A DNA stretch of 64,000 bases from the NCBI GenBank assembly GCA_014529385.2, contig CM043942.1:63013184-63077183 (forward strand), written 5' to 3'. Under the pieces are notes generated by a model, which was given only the letters and a program-made list of their open reading frames with translations, searched no databases and was not told the DNA's origin. Origin of the DNA: Adiantum capillus-veneris. Taxonomy: Eukaryota > Streptophyta > Polypodiopsida > Polypodiales > Pteridaceae. Made by a program: the position numbers and the translations under genes. Shown here piece by piece: positions 31,093-41,699 of the stretch; positions within the stretch are counted from its first letter, which is position 1, and every line of letters begins with the position of its first letter.

Positions 31093-32258
31093 TGTCACGT
31101 GACACATCCCAACTCTATGTGTCCGTGGACAAGCTACACCACAGCAGGGTTCAGTCAGTCTAGATTAGCAGTGATCTGGCACTTTTGTGAGTCTATTCGT
31201 AGACCGTGCATGCCTAGTCACTTAGCATAGATGCATATACTCCGGTTGCACACAACATGATCATCGGAATTCCCATTAGAATCCATTAGCATCAGTTAGG
31301 GGAATTTTCCAGTGCATTTAGCGTATTTTCCTATTTTTGGTTATTTTCACTTATTATTTTTAAGTGACTTTCCAGCAAAAGTAGGTAGGGCAATTTTGCT
31401 AAGTTAATATATAAGCAAACCCAAGTTAGCACTTTCTGGTAGAAGAGGCAGCAGGAGCTTCCTCCTCAACAGGCAACTTCTCAGCAGTACCCCCCCCTCA
31501 GCACGTAGCCTCGCCATACCTCTCACCTCATCCTTGGCGTTTTTCCTAGATCCAGCATCGCCATCAGGTCTTATCCCCTAGCGTTTCATCCATCTTGCAG
31601 ACATCGCCATCATCCCCTTTATGTTGGCGTTTTTGTCGCTGCCCTTCAGCGTTTTTGTCAGCAACCACTAACGCTTGGACTGCTTCCCTTGCAGCGTTTT
31701 TCAGCCTTGAATAGGCCTGTTGTTGCAGCGTTTTCAGCAGGTACAACAGTCCCTAAAAACGCAGCCTGCTAGGTACAAGTCTTCGGCGTTTTTACCATCA
31801 GCAAGAGCCTCGACAACTTGATCATTTTCAGCCATAAGTACAGCAAGAAAACAGTCCAATTCAGCCCCGAAACAGTCCAAGAATTTCAGCCTATAGAAGA
31901 TCACAGATTTCAGCCTAAGTCGTTGTCGTCATCGCCGTCGTCGTCATCGGCATAGTCCCATTGCATCAGTCCATTGCATTCGCATTGTACACCTTTGTGC
32001 AATCAAATAGACCACTCTCACCGACGAGAGTGGGGCCTTCGGAGGAGGGTTTTACAACCTCTCGGGTGTCGTATCTCTTCTCTCTCCTTCTCTCAGTCTC
32101 ATTCACTTGCACGCACAATATCCACTCACTTTGTTCGTGATCACAACACTCTCCATAAGACGGAAAGCTCTCTCTTTCCCTAAGAACTGAAAGGAACCTT
32201 GAGCAATAAAGATCACTAATCTTGAGAAAAAACAACATTCATTCCGTTGCACCTAACA
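31093..32258 (+). repeat. Family A 5' LTR
   Basis: Starts with the perfect palindrome TGTCACGTGACA and ends CACCTAACA. It contains a TATA box (31408), a run of seven GCGTTTT(T) motifs at uneven 25-60 bp spacing (31536-31795), a CGTCGTCGTCATCG short repeat near 31925 and an AATAAAG signal at about 32206. Confidence 0.97.
31408..31415 (+). promoter_or_regulatory. Putative TATA box in family A LTR
   Basis: TATATAAG, conserved at 34703-34710 in the 3' LTR. It is the best core-promoter candidate; transcription would start roughly 30 bp downstream. The start is inferred, not seen. Confidence 0.6.
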
Positions 32259-32259
32259 T

Positions 32260-32271
32260 TGGTATCAGAGC
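32260..32271 (+). other. Family A primer-binding site
   Basis: TGGTATCAGAGC, one base after the LTR end, matching plant initiator-Met tRNA. Confidence 0.96.
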
Positions 32272-32618
32272 TTTGGAAGTGTTCTGCATTACTCAAGGAA
32301 AGAACCACAAGAACCACAAGATTTTTTTTTGCTTGTTGCGGTCGACGAACCCAACAGTTTACTTGGGCGTGGCGATTCCTAATCGTGTTTTGTTGAAGAG
32401 TGACAGGAATCCCAAGAAAGAAGGGCTTGTCTAGCCTCCCCTTGTGTCTCTTTTCACTCATTGAGAGCGGACCGTGCACTTAGCGGCCGGCCAATCGACG
32501 TGAGGTGGAAAAAAGCAACCTTGGTGTGAGCGCAAGGCCGCCAAGGGGTGCACCTGCAGGAAAGAGTAGAACTCGGGTGAAGAGAAGATCCTTCTCCAAC
32601 GCGATTTGCAAGCGAAAG

Positions 32619-32758
32619 AAACCCTCAAGACCCTCAAGAACCCAAGAACCCAAGAACCGCAAGAACCCAAGTTCCTCGTGAACTTAAGAACCCAAGACCC
32701 CCAAGAACCCAAGTTCCTCGTGAACTTAGGAACCCACAAGAACCTACAAGAACCTATG
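32619..32758 (+). repeat. AAGAACCC leader repeats
   Basis: Many imperfect copies of AAGAACCC, with a longer repeat AAGTTCCTCGTGAACTTA occurring twice (about 32669 and 32710). AAGTTC..GAACTT within it is an inverted repeat that could fold in the RNA leader. It lies between the primer-binding site and the coding start, where packaging signals of retroelements usually lie. Confidence 0.8.
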
Positions 32759-32787
32759 ACTTCAGATTGATCATCACTCAAAGCGGA

Positions 32788-34245
32788 ATGGATACTTCGC
32801 TTGGAGGTGATGAGCATGAGAGAGGCGAAGAAGAATTTTCCCCACCAGGAGGTTTTTTTGACCCTTCCCGATCTACGACATTGATTGCATTAACTCCAAC
32901 GGAGGAGTTGGAGCTGTTGTTTATGGAACAGAATTTACAACGCAAAGTAAGAAATGCCGCAAGAATGGCAGCCATAGCGCCTGAGCATGAGCAAGCACGC
33001 TTGGAAGCCAAAGAACGACAAGCCAAATTGGATCATGAATTCAAAGAAAGACAAGCAGAAATGGAACGCAGACAAGCACAGAGCCAAGCAAGACAAGCAG
33101 AATTTTATCGCGAGAACAAAGCACGACTGCAAAAGATGTTGCGACTCTTTTCTCAAGTGCAGGCACCGATGCAAGAGATTCGGGAAAAGGAGACTCTCTC
33201 AGTCTCTTCTTCTCCATCGCATGATACACAGGATTTGCATGATTGTATGAAGCATGATGATGTTTTGAACGACAATGATAAGCACAATGATTTGCATGAT
33301 GATGAGAAGCATGATGAATTGAATGATAATGATTTGCATGATGATTTGAATGACAATGATAAGCATGATGATTTGGAGGACAATGATAAGCATGATGATT
33401 TGCATGATCAAGATGTGATTTCTCACAAGCATGATGAATTGCATGAAGATGATGTGATTGTTCACAAGGATGATGTGTTAGTGGATGCTTTATCTAGCGA
33501 AGCTAACCTCGTTATAGATTCGATCAATCACGAAGATCCGATCTTGGCTTTCGAGTCGAGGTCCACAGAACCCCCACAGGACGATTCGATCATTCAAGAT
33601 GAACCGATCTTGGCTCTCGAGCCTTGGTCCAAAGAACCATCACAGGAAGTATTATGTGTTCGCATGATTGATACGCACGCATTGTTCGAGTGTTTCATTC
33701 GTGAAGGTTTCCTGTATTTTGGTCAGCATCGTTATGTGATCCCTTTTCCTAGGCATGACATATTGTATGTTGAGCACGTTTCTCTCATGGATGAGCACGA
33801 ATGTATGCGGATGTATGTAAGGAAGTCGCATTGCATGTATCTTCCTTGGCATGACACAGTTTCCGAACGAGCACATGATAGTTTGAGCACCAAGCATGGG
33901 CATTTCCATTGTGATTTGCCACAGTTGATTGATTTCGATGAAACAAAAAAGATTCGAACGCATTGTTTGCATGTGTTTGATGAACGGGTTGTCACTCCGT
34001 CTCTATGTTCATCTACATTGCATACACAGTCTTTAGAGAAGAAAAGATTTTTTTCCTTCACTTTACATGGAATGGGTATGTTCATGGTTTTGTGTTGGAG
34101 ATGGTTTCTGGAATTTTCAGCCATGGAGATTCTTGAAGACGAAAGAAGCAGGACTCTAGACGAAGTTGAAGCATCAAAGGAGCCACTGAAGACTTTGTGT
34201 CGCTTTCGGGCGGCCCAAAATAGCAAGCGTTGCAGACCTTTATGA
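32788..34245 (+). CDS. Family A Gag-derived protein with Asp/His repeats
   Basis: 485 codons from the ATG at 32788 to the TGA at 34243; upstream in-frame sequence has no other ATG. N-terminal residues 1-35 (MDTSLGGDEHERGEE...) match the Gag start of the partial copy at 2530. About residues 40-135 are Glu/Gln/Arg-rich and look like a long coiled coil. A spacer KETLSVSSSPSHDTQ follows, then about 80 residues of acidic repeats such as LHDDLNDNDKHDDL that could bind metal ions. The C-terminal half (ALFECFIREG, PFPRHDILYVEHVSLMDEHEC, LHCDLPQLIDF-like) is unknown. No capsid, zinc knuckle or enzyme motif is present. The frame is fully open, unlike most coding remnants here. Function unknown. Confidence 0.85.
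   Translation: MDTSLGGDEHERGEEEFSPPGGFFDPSRSTTLIALTPTEELELLFMEQNLQRKVRNAARMAAIAPEHEQARLEAKERQAKLDHEFKERQAEMERRQAQSQARQAEFYRENKARLQKMLRLFSQVQAPMQEIREKETLSVSSSPSHDTQDLHDCMKHDDVLNDNDKHNDLHDDEKHDELNDNDLHDDLNDNDKHDDLEDNDKHDDLHDQDVISHKHDELHEDDVIVHKDDVLVDALSSEANLVIDSINHEDPILAFESRSTEPPQDDSIIQDEPILALEPWSKEPSQEVLCVRMIDTHALFECFIREGFLYFGQHRYVIPFPRHDILYVEHVSLMDEHECMRMYVRKSHCMYLPWHDTVSERAHDSLSTKHGHFHCDLPQLIDFDETKKIRTHCLHVFDERVVTPSLCSSTLHTQSLEKKRFFSFTLHGMGMFMVLCWRWFLEFSAMEILEDERSRTLDEVEASKEPLKTLCRFRAAQNSKRCRPL
33235..33480 (+). repeat. Degenerate GATGAT-rich tandem repeat encoding Asp/His repeats
   Basis: Imperfect units of about 24-48 bp built of AAGCATGATGATTTG and AATGACAATGATAAGC. Unit lengths are multiples of three, so the frame is kept while repeat number varies; the copy at 214-846 has fewer units. 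Confidence 0.9.
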
Positions 34246-34365
34246 AGTTCAAGTACCGCACGACCCACACATCGGAGTGGGCCGGCGAAGAGTCCCTTCC
34301 AGGATTTTGGATGCTGTTGGCGATCTCCCTCGACGCCATACATGTCGGTACCAGTACCTCACTTT

Positions 34366-34378
34366 GAAAAGGAGGGGA
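34366..34378 (+). other. Family A polypurine tract
   Basis: GAAAAGGAGGGGA directly precedes the 3' LTR. Confidence 0.95.
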
Positions 34379-35537
34379 TGTCACGTGACACATCCCAACC
34401 CTATGTGTTCGTGGACAAGCTACACCACAGTAGGGTTCAATCATTTTAGTCAGTCTAGATTAGCAGTGATCTGGCACTTTTGTGAGTCTATTCGTAGACC
34501 GTGCATGCTTAGTCACTTAGTATAGATGCATATCCTCCGGTTGCACACAACATGATCATCGGAATTCCCATCAGAATCCATTAGGATCAGTTAGGGGAAT
34601 TTTCCAATGCATTTAGCCTATTTTCCTATTTTTGGTTATTTTCACTTATTATTTTTAAGTGACTTCCCAACAAAAGTAGGTAGGGCAATTTTGCTAAGTT
34701 AATATATAAGCAAACCCAAGTTAGCACTTTTTGGCAGAAGAGACAGCAGGAGCTTCCCGCTCAACATGCAACTTCTGAGCAGTACCCCCCCTCAGCACGT
34801 AGCCTTGCCATACCTCTCACCTCATCCTTGGCGTTTTTCCTAGATCCAGCATCGCCATCAGGTCTTATCCCCTGGCGTTTCATCCATCTTGCAGACATGG
34901 CCATCATTTTCTTTATGTTGGCATTTTTGTCCCTGTCCTTCAGCGTTTTTGTCAGCAACCACTAACGCTAGGACTGCTGCCCTTGCAGCGTTTTTCAGCC
35001 TTGAATAGGCCTGTTGTTGTAGCGTTTTCAGCAGGTACAACAGTCCCTAAAAACGCAGCCTGCTAGGTACAAGTCTTCAGCGTTTTTACCATCAGCAAGA
35101 CCCCCGACAACTTGATCATTTTCAGCCATAAGTACAGCAAGAAAACAGTCCAATTCAGCCCCCAAACAGTCCAAGAATTTCAGCCTATAGAAGATCACAG
35201 ATTTCAGCCTAAGTCGTCGTCGTCATTGGCATAGTCCCATTGCATCAGTCCATTGCATTTGCATTGTACACCTTTGTGCAATCAAGTAGACCATTCTCAC
35301 CGACGAGAGTGGGGTCTTTGAAGGAGGGTTTTACAACCTCTCGGGTGTCGTATCTCTTCTCTCTCCTTCTCTCAGTCTCATTCACTTGCACGCAGAATAT
35401 CCACTCACTTTGTTCGTGATCACAACACTCTCCATAAGACGGAAAGCTCTCTCTTTCCCTAAGAACTAAAAGGAACCTTTAGCAATAAAGATCACTAATC
35501 TTGAGGAAAAACAACATTCATTCCGCTGCACCTAACA
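34379..35537 (+). repeat. Family A 3' LTR
   Basis: 1159 bp, TGTCACGTGACA...CACCTAACA, followed by ATTTT. A 15-bp or so deletion in the CGTCGTCGTC region (about 35215-35230) and scattered substitutions distinguish it from the 5' LTR. Confidence 0.97.
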
Positions 35538-35542
35538 ATTTT

Positions 35543-36055
35543 TATCCATTTCTAGCCCAAAAATGCCCAAACGAGCTGGGAGAATTCCCTAAATTTGTGG
35601 AAAAATCCCGTTGGGCTTAATTATCATGTTGAACCTCTTTTTCTCACTTGGAAAGCACTCTGTACACATCTTTTACGGCCGCACATGAAACCTGCTATTT
35701 TTGGCCAAGATCGCCAGCATTGAACTTTGGTATGCAAAATAAGCGTGCCACCTGGAAACATTTGACATTTGTACATTTCTAAAGCAAATTATGCGTATAT
35801 TATCAAGAGAAAACATGCTATAGTGCCACGTCGAAGGCCTCCCCTCCCCAATAAGGTATGCACATGGCTACGACCGTGGTATCTGTTTTCGAATATATCA
35901 CACGATGTACATTATAGCATTTGGTCCCATGTATCAAAAGCATCAAGCGTATGTAGATATTGTAGTTTCACATTATGCACGTGCCATGGCACGATATCCA
36001 CTCCCTCTTAACCCGCACATCCTCCGGCATGTGCCGCACGTATCTTTTCGCAAGT
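35543..36055. other. Unassigned flank left of gypsy N
   Basis: No gene seen. It would contain the 3' end of gypsy N on the minus strand; a purine stretch TTAAGAGGGAGTGG (minus, about 36011-35998) may be N's polypurine tract, but no LTR pair was found. Confidence 0.4.
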
Positions 36056-37180
36056 TCAATCCTCATTCAAGTCAACATACATGTCAATCTCATTTTCATC
36101 TTCAATGAAGTCTAGTGCATTATCGTCTCTTCCGCCATCGGCATCCGTAGCATTTTCATCATGATCCTCATTTTGACTTTTTCGTGCGTCAAAGGGATCT
36201 CTGTTAGCTCTTATTTTGAACAACTTGATCCTTTTCCCTACAATGGGAATCTTCATTTCTGTCCCATCCAACTCATGCAAAGCGTAAGTTGCATTTCTGT
36301 CCCATCCAACTCATGCTTAACCACATAAGGACCAAACCGTCTTTTTGAAAGCTTTCTTATTGTTGAATGTTTGTTGTCAAGATTACTGTCATACACCAAC
36401 ACCCAATCACCTTAGCTTTAAGTCTGAGCCTATGTCTTTTGTCAAACTGTCTTTATTCTTTAACCTTGCATCTTTCTATCGTGCTATTGCAATCTCAATA
36501 TCTTAAGGCCTTCTTTCTAATTTTTGTAAGCGCAAAGCAAGGTCTTTCCTACTCATTCCATCCTCCCACGGCAATACAATCCATGTGGGAATTACATCCT
36601 CAATTGGCGTTACAAGTTTTTGACCGTACATCAACTCAAAAGGCATTTAATTAGTAGCTGAGCTATGAGTTGTACGATGAGCCCATAAAGCATAAGACAA
36701 TAATCTAGGCCACTCTCCGAGTTTACCTTTGCAGGCCTTAGTCAAAGCTTTAATGATAGGAGGATTTCCACGCTCTGATTTACCATTACCTTGTGGATTG
36801 TAAGTAGTAGCGAGAGCAAGCTGAATGCACAACCTAGACTTGCATATCCCTTCCATGCTTTTTTTTCTTAAAGCATGACCTTCAACTTGGTTGGTTAAGT
36901 ATTTTCGTGCAAGCACTATGTATCTTATTTTCCATAAGCCCAATGTCATTGTAACGAGATCTACTACCCACTTATAGTGCATGGCCAATGGGTAAGTAGG
37001 GTGCAATCCATCACGATGACGCACATTTGAATACATTTGATAGGTTTCACAAGACTCCACAAAGTGAGATACATGTCTATACATGCTTTTCCACCAATAC
37101 CTCTCTTTCATTTTAGTAAAGGTGGCCCATACACCTCTGTGTCTAGCATAAAGACTCTCGAAACTTTTTGATAAGCTCCT
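36056..37180 (-). pseudogene. Gypsy N integrase and C-terminus
   Basis: Minus-strand frames show KERYWWKSMYRHVSHFVESCETYQ (zinc-finger end), LATTYNPQGNGKSERGNPPIIKAL (last catalytic Glu region, E-R-G) and WAHRTTHSSA. After frame changes, a tail ELDGTEMKIPIVGKRIKLFK leads to an acidic terminus ending about 36056. The usual Asp residues of the core fall in a decayed part. Confidence 0.75.
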
Positions 37181-37920
37181 TTTGAGTGTCCTTATGATTC
37201 ACAACTCTCAACGGAATTCCATTTCTTTGTTTTGGATGCTTCCACAAGTACCCATCTTTCATAAAGTATCCATAGGCTTTTCTGAAATTTTTGAATCTTG
37301 ATCAGTCTATCCTTCTTGCCTTGTCAAAGTGCTCAAATAGCGTCCAATGAGCAACCAATCACCTTGATATAGGTCCTCTGTAAATGACTCAAGTGCATTT
37401 GATAGGCAAATGCGAGCTACTATGAAACCTCGTGCCTACATCATCACCCTCGACAACCATTTCTTCTTCATTTTCATACCTTGCTCTAGAAAGCATATCT
37501 ACAATTACCCACAATATACTTAAATTCTAGATTTAAGGACTTAAAATAGGCAATCCATCTCAACATAGCAATGTTAGGAGTTGAGCAGCTTGTGATCATT
37601 CCAAGAAGGGGTAGACAATTAGTCTCCACCATTTTATTTGCTCCTATTAGATACACTTTATCACATGTCAGTGCTGTGATTGCTCCCCATAATTCCCTTT
37701 TTACTTGTGGATAATTGCATTGACGAGCACTTAGGACCTTGCTCCAACTCTCACCACATACTGCTTGCCATCGTCATCATCTTGCCCAATCACCCATCCA
37801 ATTCTTGTGGGGCTAGTATCCACTTTCACAATCACATGTCTTCCACATTCATAGTTTGCTTTCCAAGTTGGAGACATAAAGCAATAACTTCTTTAATTTC
37901 CTCATTGCATGTGTATGCAT

Positions 37921-38607
37921 TTATTCCCATTGAAATTTTTGGTTCTTTCTCAAGAGTTGATACGAAGGTTCTGCTACATGCGCATAATGTGGAATCCGGA
38001 TAACATAAAACACACATGTATCCAAGAACCTTCGAACCTCATTCACATTAATACATGTCTCTTTCATTCTTTGGATTACATCAATCTCTGCCGGGCAAGG
38101 TCTTTTACCATATGGTCTGCACATATGCCCTACAATAAGAACTTCATTCACACCAAACACTGACTTTTGCCCAGACAAGGAAAGGTTCACTTCTTTCAAC
38201 CTTGACAAGATCTTATCACAATCATTGCTATGATTTTCCACATACTTGCGGCATTGCCTCGAGTCCGTAGCCACATCTATATCGCTTACATCACACCCTT
38301 TGATTGACACATCATCAAGAAAGGGCATCGTTGTTTGATGTATGAAGTTACATAAGACTTTTTTCATATTCATCATATGTGCAATTGAATTAGTTGCTCC
38401 CTGAGGTAAGGTGCACATCCTTACCAAACCCAAAGGTGTCCTCATGGTAGTCAAGTCCTTGCTTTCCATTGCTAGTTGGAATTGATCATACCTTGAGTAC
38501 AAATCCCTTAAAGAATATATTGCCCTTCCTACGAATGCCTCTGTAAACTCATCTACAATTGGCCTTATACCAACATCTCTAATTGTAACCTTGTTCACAG
38601 GGTGCAT
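37921..38607 (-). pseudogene. Gypsy N reverse transcriptase
   Basis: Open minus frame of 228 residues beginning with HPVNKVTIRDVGI, then YSRYDQFQLAMESKDLTTMRTPLG, LPQGATNSIAHM and the active-site segment TMPFLDDVSIKG. The YxDD box reads FLDD. It continues into the connection region (GHMCRPYGKRPCPAEID). The downstream RNase H is only fragmentary between 37180 and 37920. The 'TPLG...LPQGATNS...FLDDVSIKG' pattern marks a separate gypsy branch that I associate with fungi and some seed-free plants. Confidence 0.85.
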
Positions 38608-40030
38608 ATCCTAGATAAAGCGTAAAGAACCATTTTTCTTTGGAAATGTGAATCACATGTTTGAATATGGAGCGCCAGAAGGCTCCAAAATACCCATGTT
38701 GATCTTTTCACTAAGCAACTCAATGGTTTTGGCAAATGACCCTTGGATCTGGAATAGGCCGCAAGCTCCAAGGTACTTGAGGGATAGTGAAGATTACCAT
38801 AGGAGCAACAATGGAAGGATCAACACACCCTATCTCATGTGGTTCAAATGATAAAGCCTTTTCATGTTTGGCAAGCATCTCTTCAAAGCATATCTTTTCA
38901 GATTTTGTCAAACTATTCTTGCAACCAACCTTTAACTCCTTCAATGAATCATGCGCAAACTTGTACCAATCTTACTTGGTCACAAAGACTAGGTTGCAAA
39001 GCAGCTCTCTCCATCTTATCCTTGTAGTCTTTTGGTAGGGATAATGCAACCGGTTTTGCTTGATTTGCAACAGACTTATACTTTGTCTCCACTCATACAT
39101 CAATACCTTGATTTTGTGTGAAATCCCCAATGACTTTGTACATTTCTATAGAGTTTAGTTTCACAAGCTCATTCCTCACATACAAATTGCAATCCACTAA
39201 AGACTTCAAGTCTTGCATGGTATCCACAAATGAAAACTCATCAAACACTCCTGTAATGCATTCATCATCTTCTAACAAACCATTGTTCCTTAAGCCTTTC
39301 TGTACACTATTTACATTTTACCGTTTACCCCGCTTCAAGTCCTCACACTTTGTGAAAGAGATAGATTCATAGTTTGTTAATCCTACAAAACGTGTAGAAA
39401 ACATCTCCTTTGCATATACATCATGCGCGAACTTTTCTCTTCTTGTATCACTGCAATCCCCCTCTACAATGGTACATGGCCAAAACTCCTCATATCCTTG
39501 TAGGCCTTGAATTCTTTATTTATCTTTGCCAAGGGTTGCTCTCTAAGACTTTCACGGTTCCTTTCATGGTTCATACAAACAATAAGGAATTGGACCGCAT
39601 GCTTCTCATCCCTACTCCTTATCCTAGCATAAGCTGATCCATCGTCCATCACCTTTGTGTCCATGCGAGAAGTAGTGATGTATGGCTACCCAAGGATAAG
39701 ATGGGAATGTAGACATCTTTTGGACAAAGGAATTTTTGTCATCTTTCACATCCCCTATAATCACCGTTACATTCGGACAAGCTTGATATAGCTCCCCTGA
39801 TGAGTTGTTTGCTGCACAAATCATCCATCCATGATTTATATCAATTGGCCATTTGTCTTTTTGATATATACTCTTTGACTTGAGGTTAATTTTTGACCCA
39901 TGATCTATCATTGCAATGTATGACTCTACTAAGTCACTCACTTAGGAAACATATCACCACCCATTCTCTTTGGCTTGTCACATTGTGGGATTTTACGACC
40001 TATTCACCACAATTGTAACATTGAAATATA
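38608..40030 (-). pseudogene. Gypsy N zinc knuckle, protease and spacer
   Basis: Minus-strand sequence shows the zinc knuckle start CYNCGE (about 40013) followed by a stop and, in the next frame, GRKIPQC. Then comes the protease active-site segment AMIDHGSKINL (about 39910) with Asp-His-Gly in place of Asp-Ser/Thr-Gly, and later DDGSAYARIRSRDEKHAVQFL. The rest, to the RT at 38607, is spacer with short fragments such as KICFEEMLAKHEKALSFEPHEIGCVDPS, the usual lead-in to RT. At least three frame changes. Confidence 0.75.
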
Positions 40031-40198
40031 TCCCCTTTTCTAGCCATGCCTCTTCCTCTGTCACCTGTAAACCCCTCACTGCTTCCATAGCCACGACCAT
40101 ATCTATAGCTTTGTCCTCTTCCACCTCCCATCATATGTATACTAAGATTCTTCATAAGACCTACCACCTCTTGCATCTCGTAGCAAAAACCATTCACA

Positions 40199-40206
40199 CC
40201 ATGAGA
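40199..40206. repeat. 8-bp target-site duplication of hAT-like element (left)
   Basis: CCATGAGA, repeated exactly at 40883-40890. Eight-base duplications are the hallmark of hAT transposition. Confidence 0.95.
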
Positions 40207-40882
40207 CAAGGTTGTTTCCGTACGTACGTACGGTATGGTTCCGTACCGTACGGTACGTCCGTACAGTATCCGTACGCACCGTACGATTCCGTACGTACCC
40301 ACCAAAAAAAAAAAAAAAAAAACCCTCTGAAAAAATAAACCTCTGGAAAAAAAAAATCGCCAACAGTGCCTATTCCCCGTGGTCGGATTAGGTGGGCGAG
40401 GCCTTTAATAAGTCCACCTATCCTATACTGGTTATTATCACAACAGAGAATCAGAGAGTAGAACAGAGTCTCTGCACAGAGACCAAGGAAGGATTTGCCG
40501 CCACCGATAAGGTTCTTTCTCCCTCCCTCCCTTCCTCTCTTTGTGTTTGGAGTCTGCAAGGAGGCACTCTAGAGTCCTGACCTCGCGAAAGATTGTAAGT
40601 TTTGTATTCAACTTGGAAGTGTGCGTTAATTGTGTTGCAGAGTTATCTAGCGGTTACTTAACTTGTGGGGTGATTTTAAGTGTTTTTTGAAAGTTGTGGC
40701 TATGTTTAAGTATTGTGCAGTGTTTTTAAACTAGATAGGTTGTATATAAATTTGAAATTCTTTGTATTTTTAGCTTTTAAAAAATATACTACGAATTTTA
40801 CGTACCTTATGGCCCAATCCATACGGTACAACGTACAGTACGTACCGAACACGTACCGAATACTACGTACCTTACAACCTTG
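40207..40882. mobile_element. hAT-like non-autonomous DNA transposon in gypsy N
   Basis: 676 bp with ends CAAGGTTGTTTCCGTACGTA (left) and, on the other strand, CAAGGTTGTAAGGTACGTA (right), flanked by a perfect 8-bp duplication. Both subterminal regions are packed with GTACG/CGTAC motifs, likely transposase-binding sites by analogy with Ac/Ds. No transposase is encoded. The middle has a pyrimidine-rich stretch, then ATTGTAAGTTTTG (donor-like) and TGTGTTGCAG (acceptor-like), which looks like the 5' UTR and first intron left from a longer parent. An A-run lies at 40302-40321. Confidence 0.93.
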
Positions 40883-41525
40883 CCATGAGAAGCTTATTGA
40901 TCATAACTTGGCTCTTTGATGAGGACCCTTGGTTGCTCTACAACTTTCAATTCAACCTTTGGCTCCACATTGATTCCAAGTTGACTAAGACGCGTTGCTT
41001 TTCACTCTTTAGCCATCCACTTTTCTTCCTTCTTTGAAGATTTTTGCGCAAGATTTGGTGGTGCATCTCTCTTCACGAGCGGTTTCCTTTGGTTAGCTTT
41101 GATGCAATCAGCCATGTGGTAGAGATGAAGGTTGATATTGGAGATCTTCGGCCTCCTAAATGCTATCTTCTGTTGGCTTGTTTTTGCTGCAGCTTTCTTC
41201 TACATTTGTCCATCACTTCCTTGTCTCGAGTTTCTTGAGATAGTATTTCGACTACAATGATGATAAATAATTGCTTCTAGTGGGAAGACCAAGTCGTACC
41301 CCATGGATCTACCAATACAGATGTGTGTAATTGTGATAACTTGAGATAATGAACCAAACGTTGTAGATGTATGAAAGTAATTCATTTTAACATAGATAGA
41401 CAGATGGAAGCGTTCTGCCATCCATATGTGTGTGAAATAGAGGAGAAGGTTGTGATCAACTTGACTATATTCCTCTGAACCTTAATGAAGTTTGCTTACT
41501 TTGCTGTTTCTTAAGGATTATGTGT

Positions 41526-41699
41526 CGTAGTTACCCGGGACGCGAAATCGGAACGGGGAACGGGGAACGGCAACATGCATAAAATGCCATTCCTTGTTTC
41601 GGATACTCACGTTTGAAACACGGAACGGGCATCCGGAACGGGAATTTGAGATGGGAACGGGGAACGGAGACCTAAAAGTAGCCATTCCCTGTAACTATG
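41526..41699. mobile_element. MITE copy 1 (GGAACGG family)
   Basis: 174 bp, left end CGTAGTTACCCGGGACG and right end (reverse) CATAGTTACAGGGAATGG, flanked by the exact 8-bp duplication TTATGTGT (41518-41525 and 41700-41707). The interior repeats GGAACGG many times and shares CTCACGTTTGAAACACGGAA with the copy at 54882. Too small to encode anything; an 8-bp duplication places it near hAT. Confidence 0.93.

Larger units (their letters stand above)
31093..35537 (+). mobile_element. Complete family A non-autonomous LTR retrotransposon
   Basis: LTRs of 1166 and 1159 bp, 5-bp duplication ATTTT (31088-31092 and 35538-35542), initiator-Met primer-binding site, leader with short repeats, one 485-codon open frame and a polypurine tract. 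No protease, RT, RNase H or integrase. Compared with the partial copy at 1-2808, it has lost the capsid, zinc knuckle and protease segment but kept the Gag N-terminus, the Asp/His repeats and the unknown C-terminal domain. It must depend on enzymes from elsewhere. LTRs are closely similar, so insertion was not ancient. Confidence 0.97.
36056..41065 (-). mobile_element. Ty3/gypsy relic N (divergent pol type)
   Basis: On the minus strand: gag tail, zinc knuckle remnant (about 40010), protease with DHGSKINL, RT with PFLDDVSIKG, integrase, and an acidic C-terminus. The order is gypsy. The protease and RT motifs differ clearly from those of G, I, J and L, so N is a different lineage. It is heavily decayed, carries a hAT-like element near its gag, and its LTRs were not recognised; the outer limits are therefore approximate. 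Confidence 0.7.

Noticed and set aside
33199-33465. Minus-strand Ile/Met-rich frame that looks like membrane segments
   Set aside because: It is the antisense of the GATGAT repeats that encode the Asp/His region; the same artefact occurs at 613-798.
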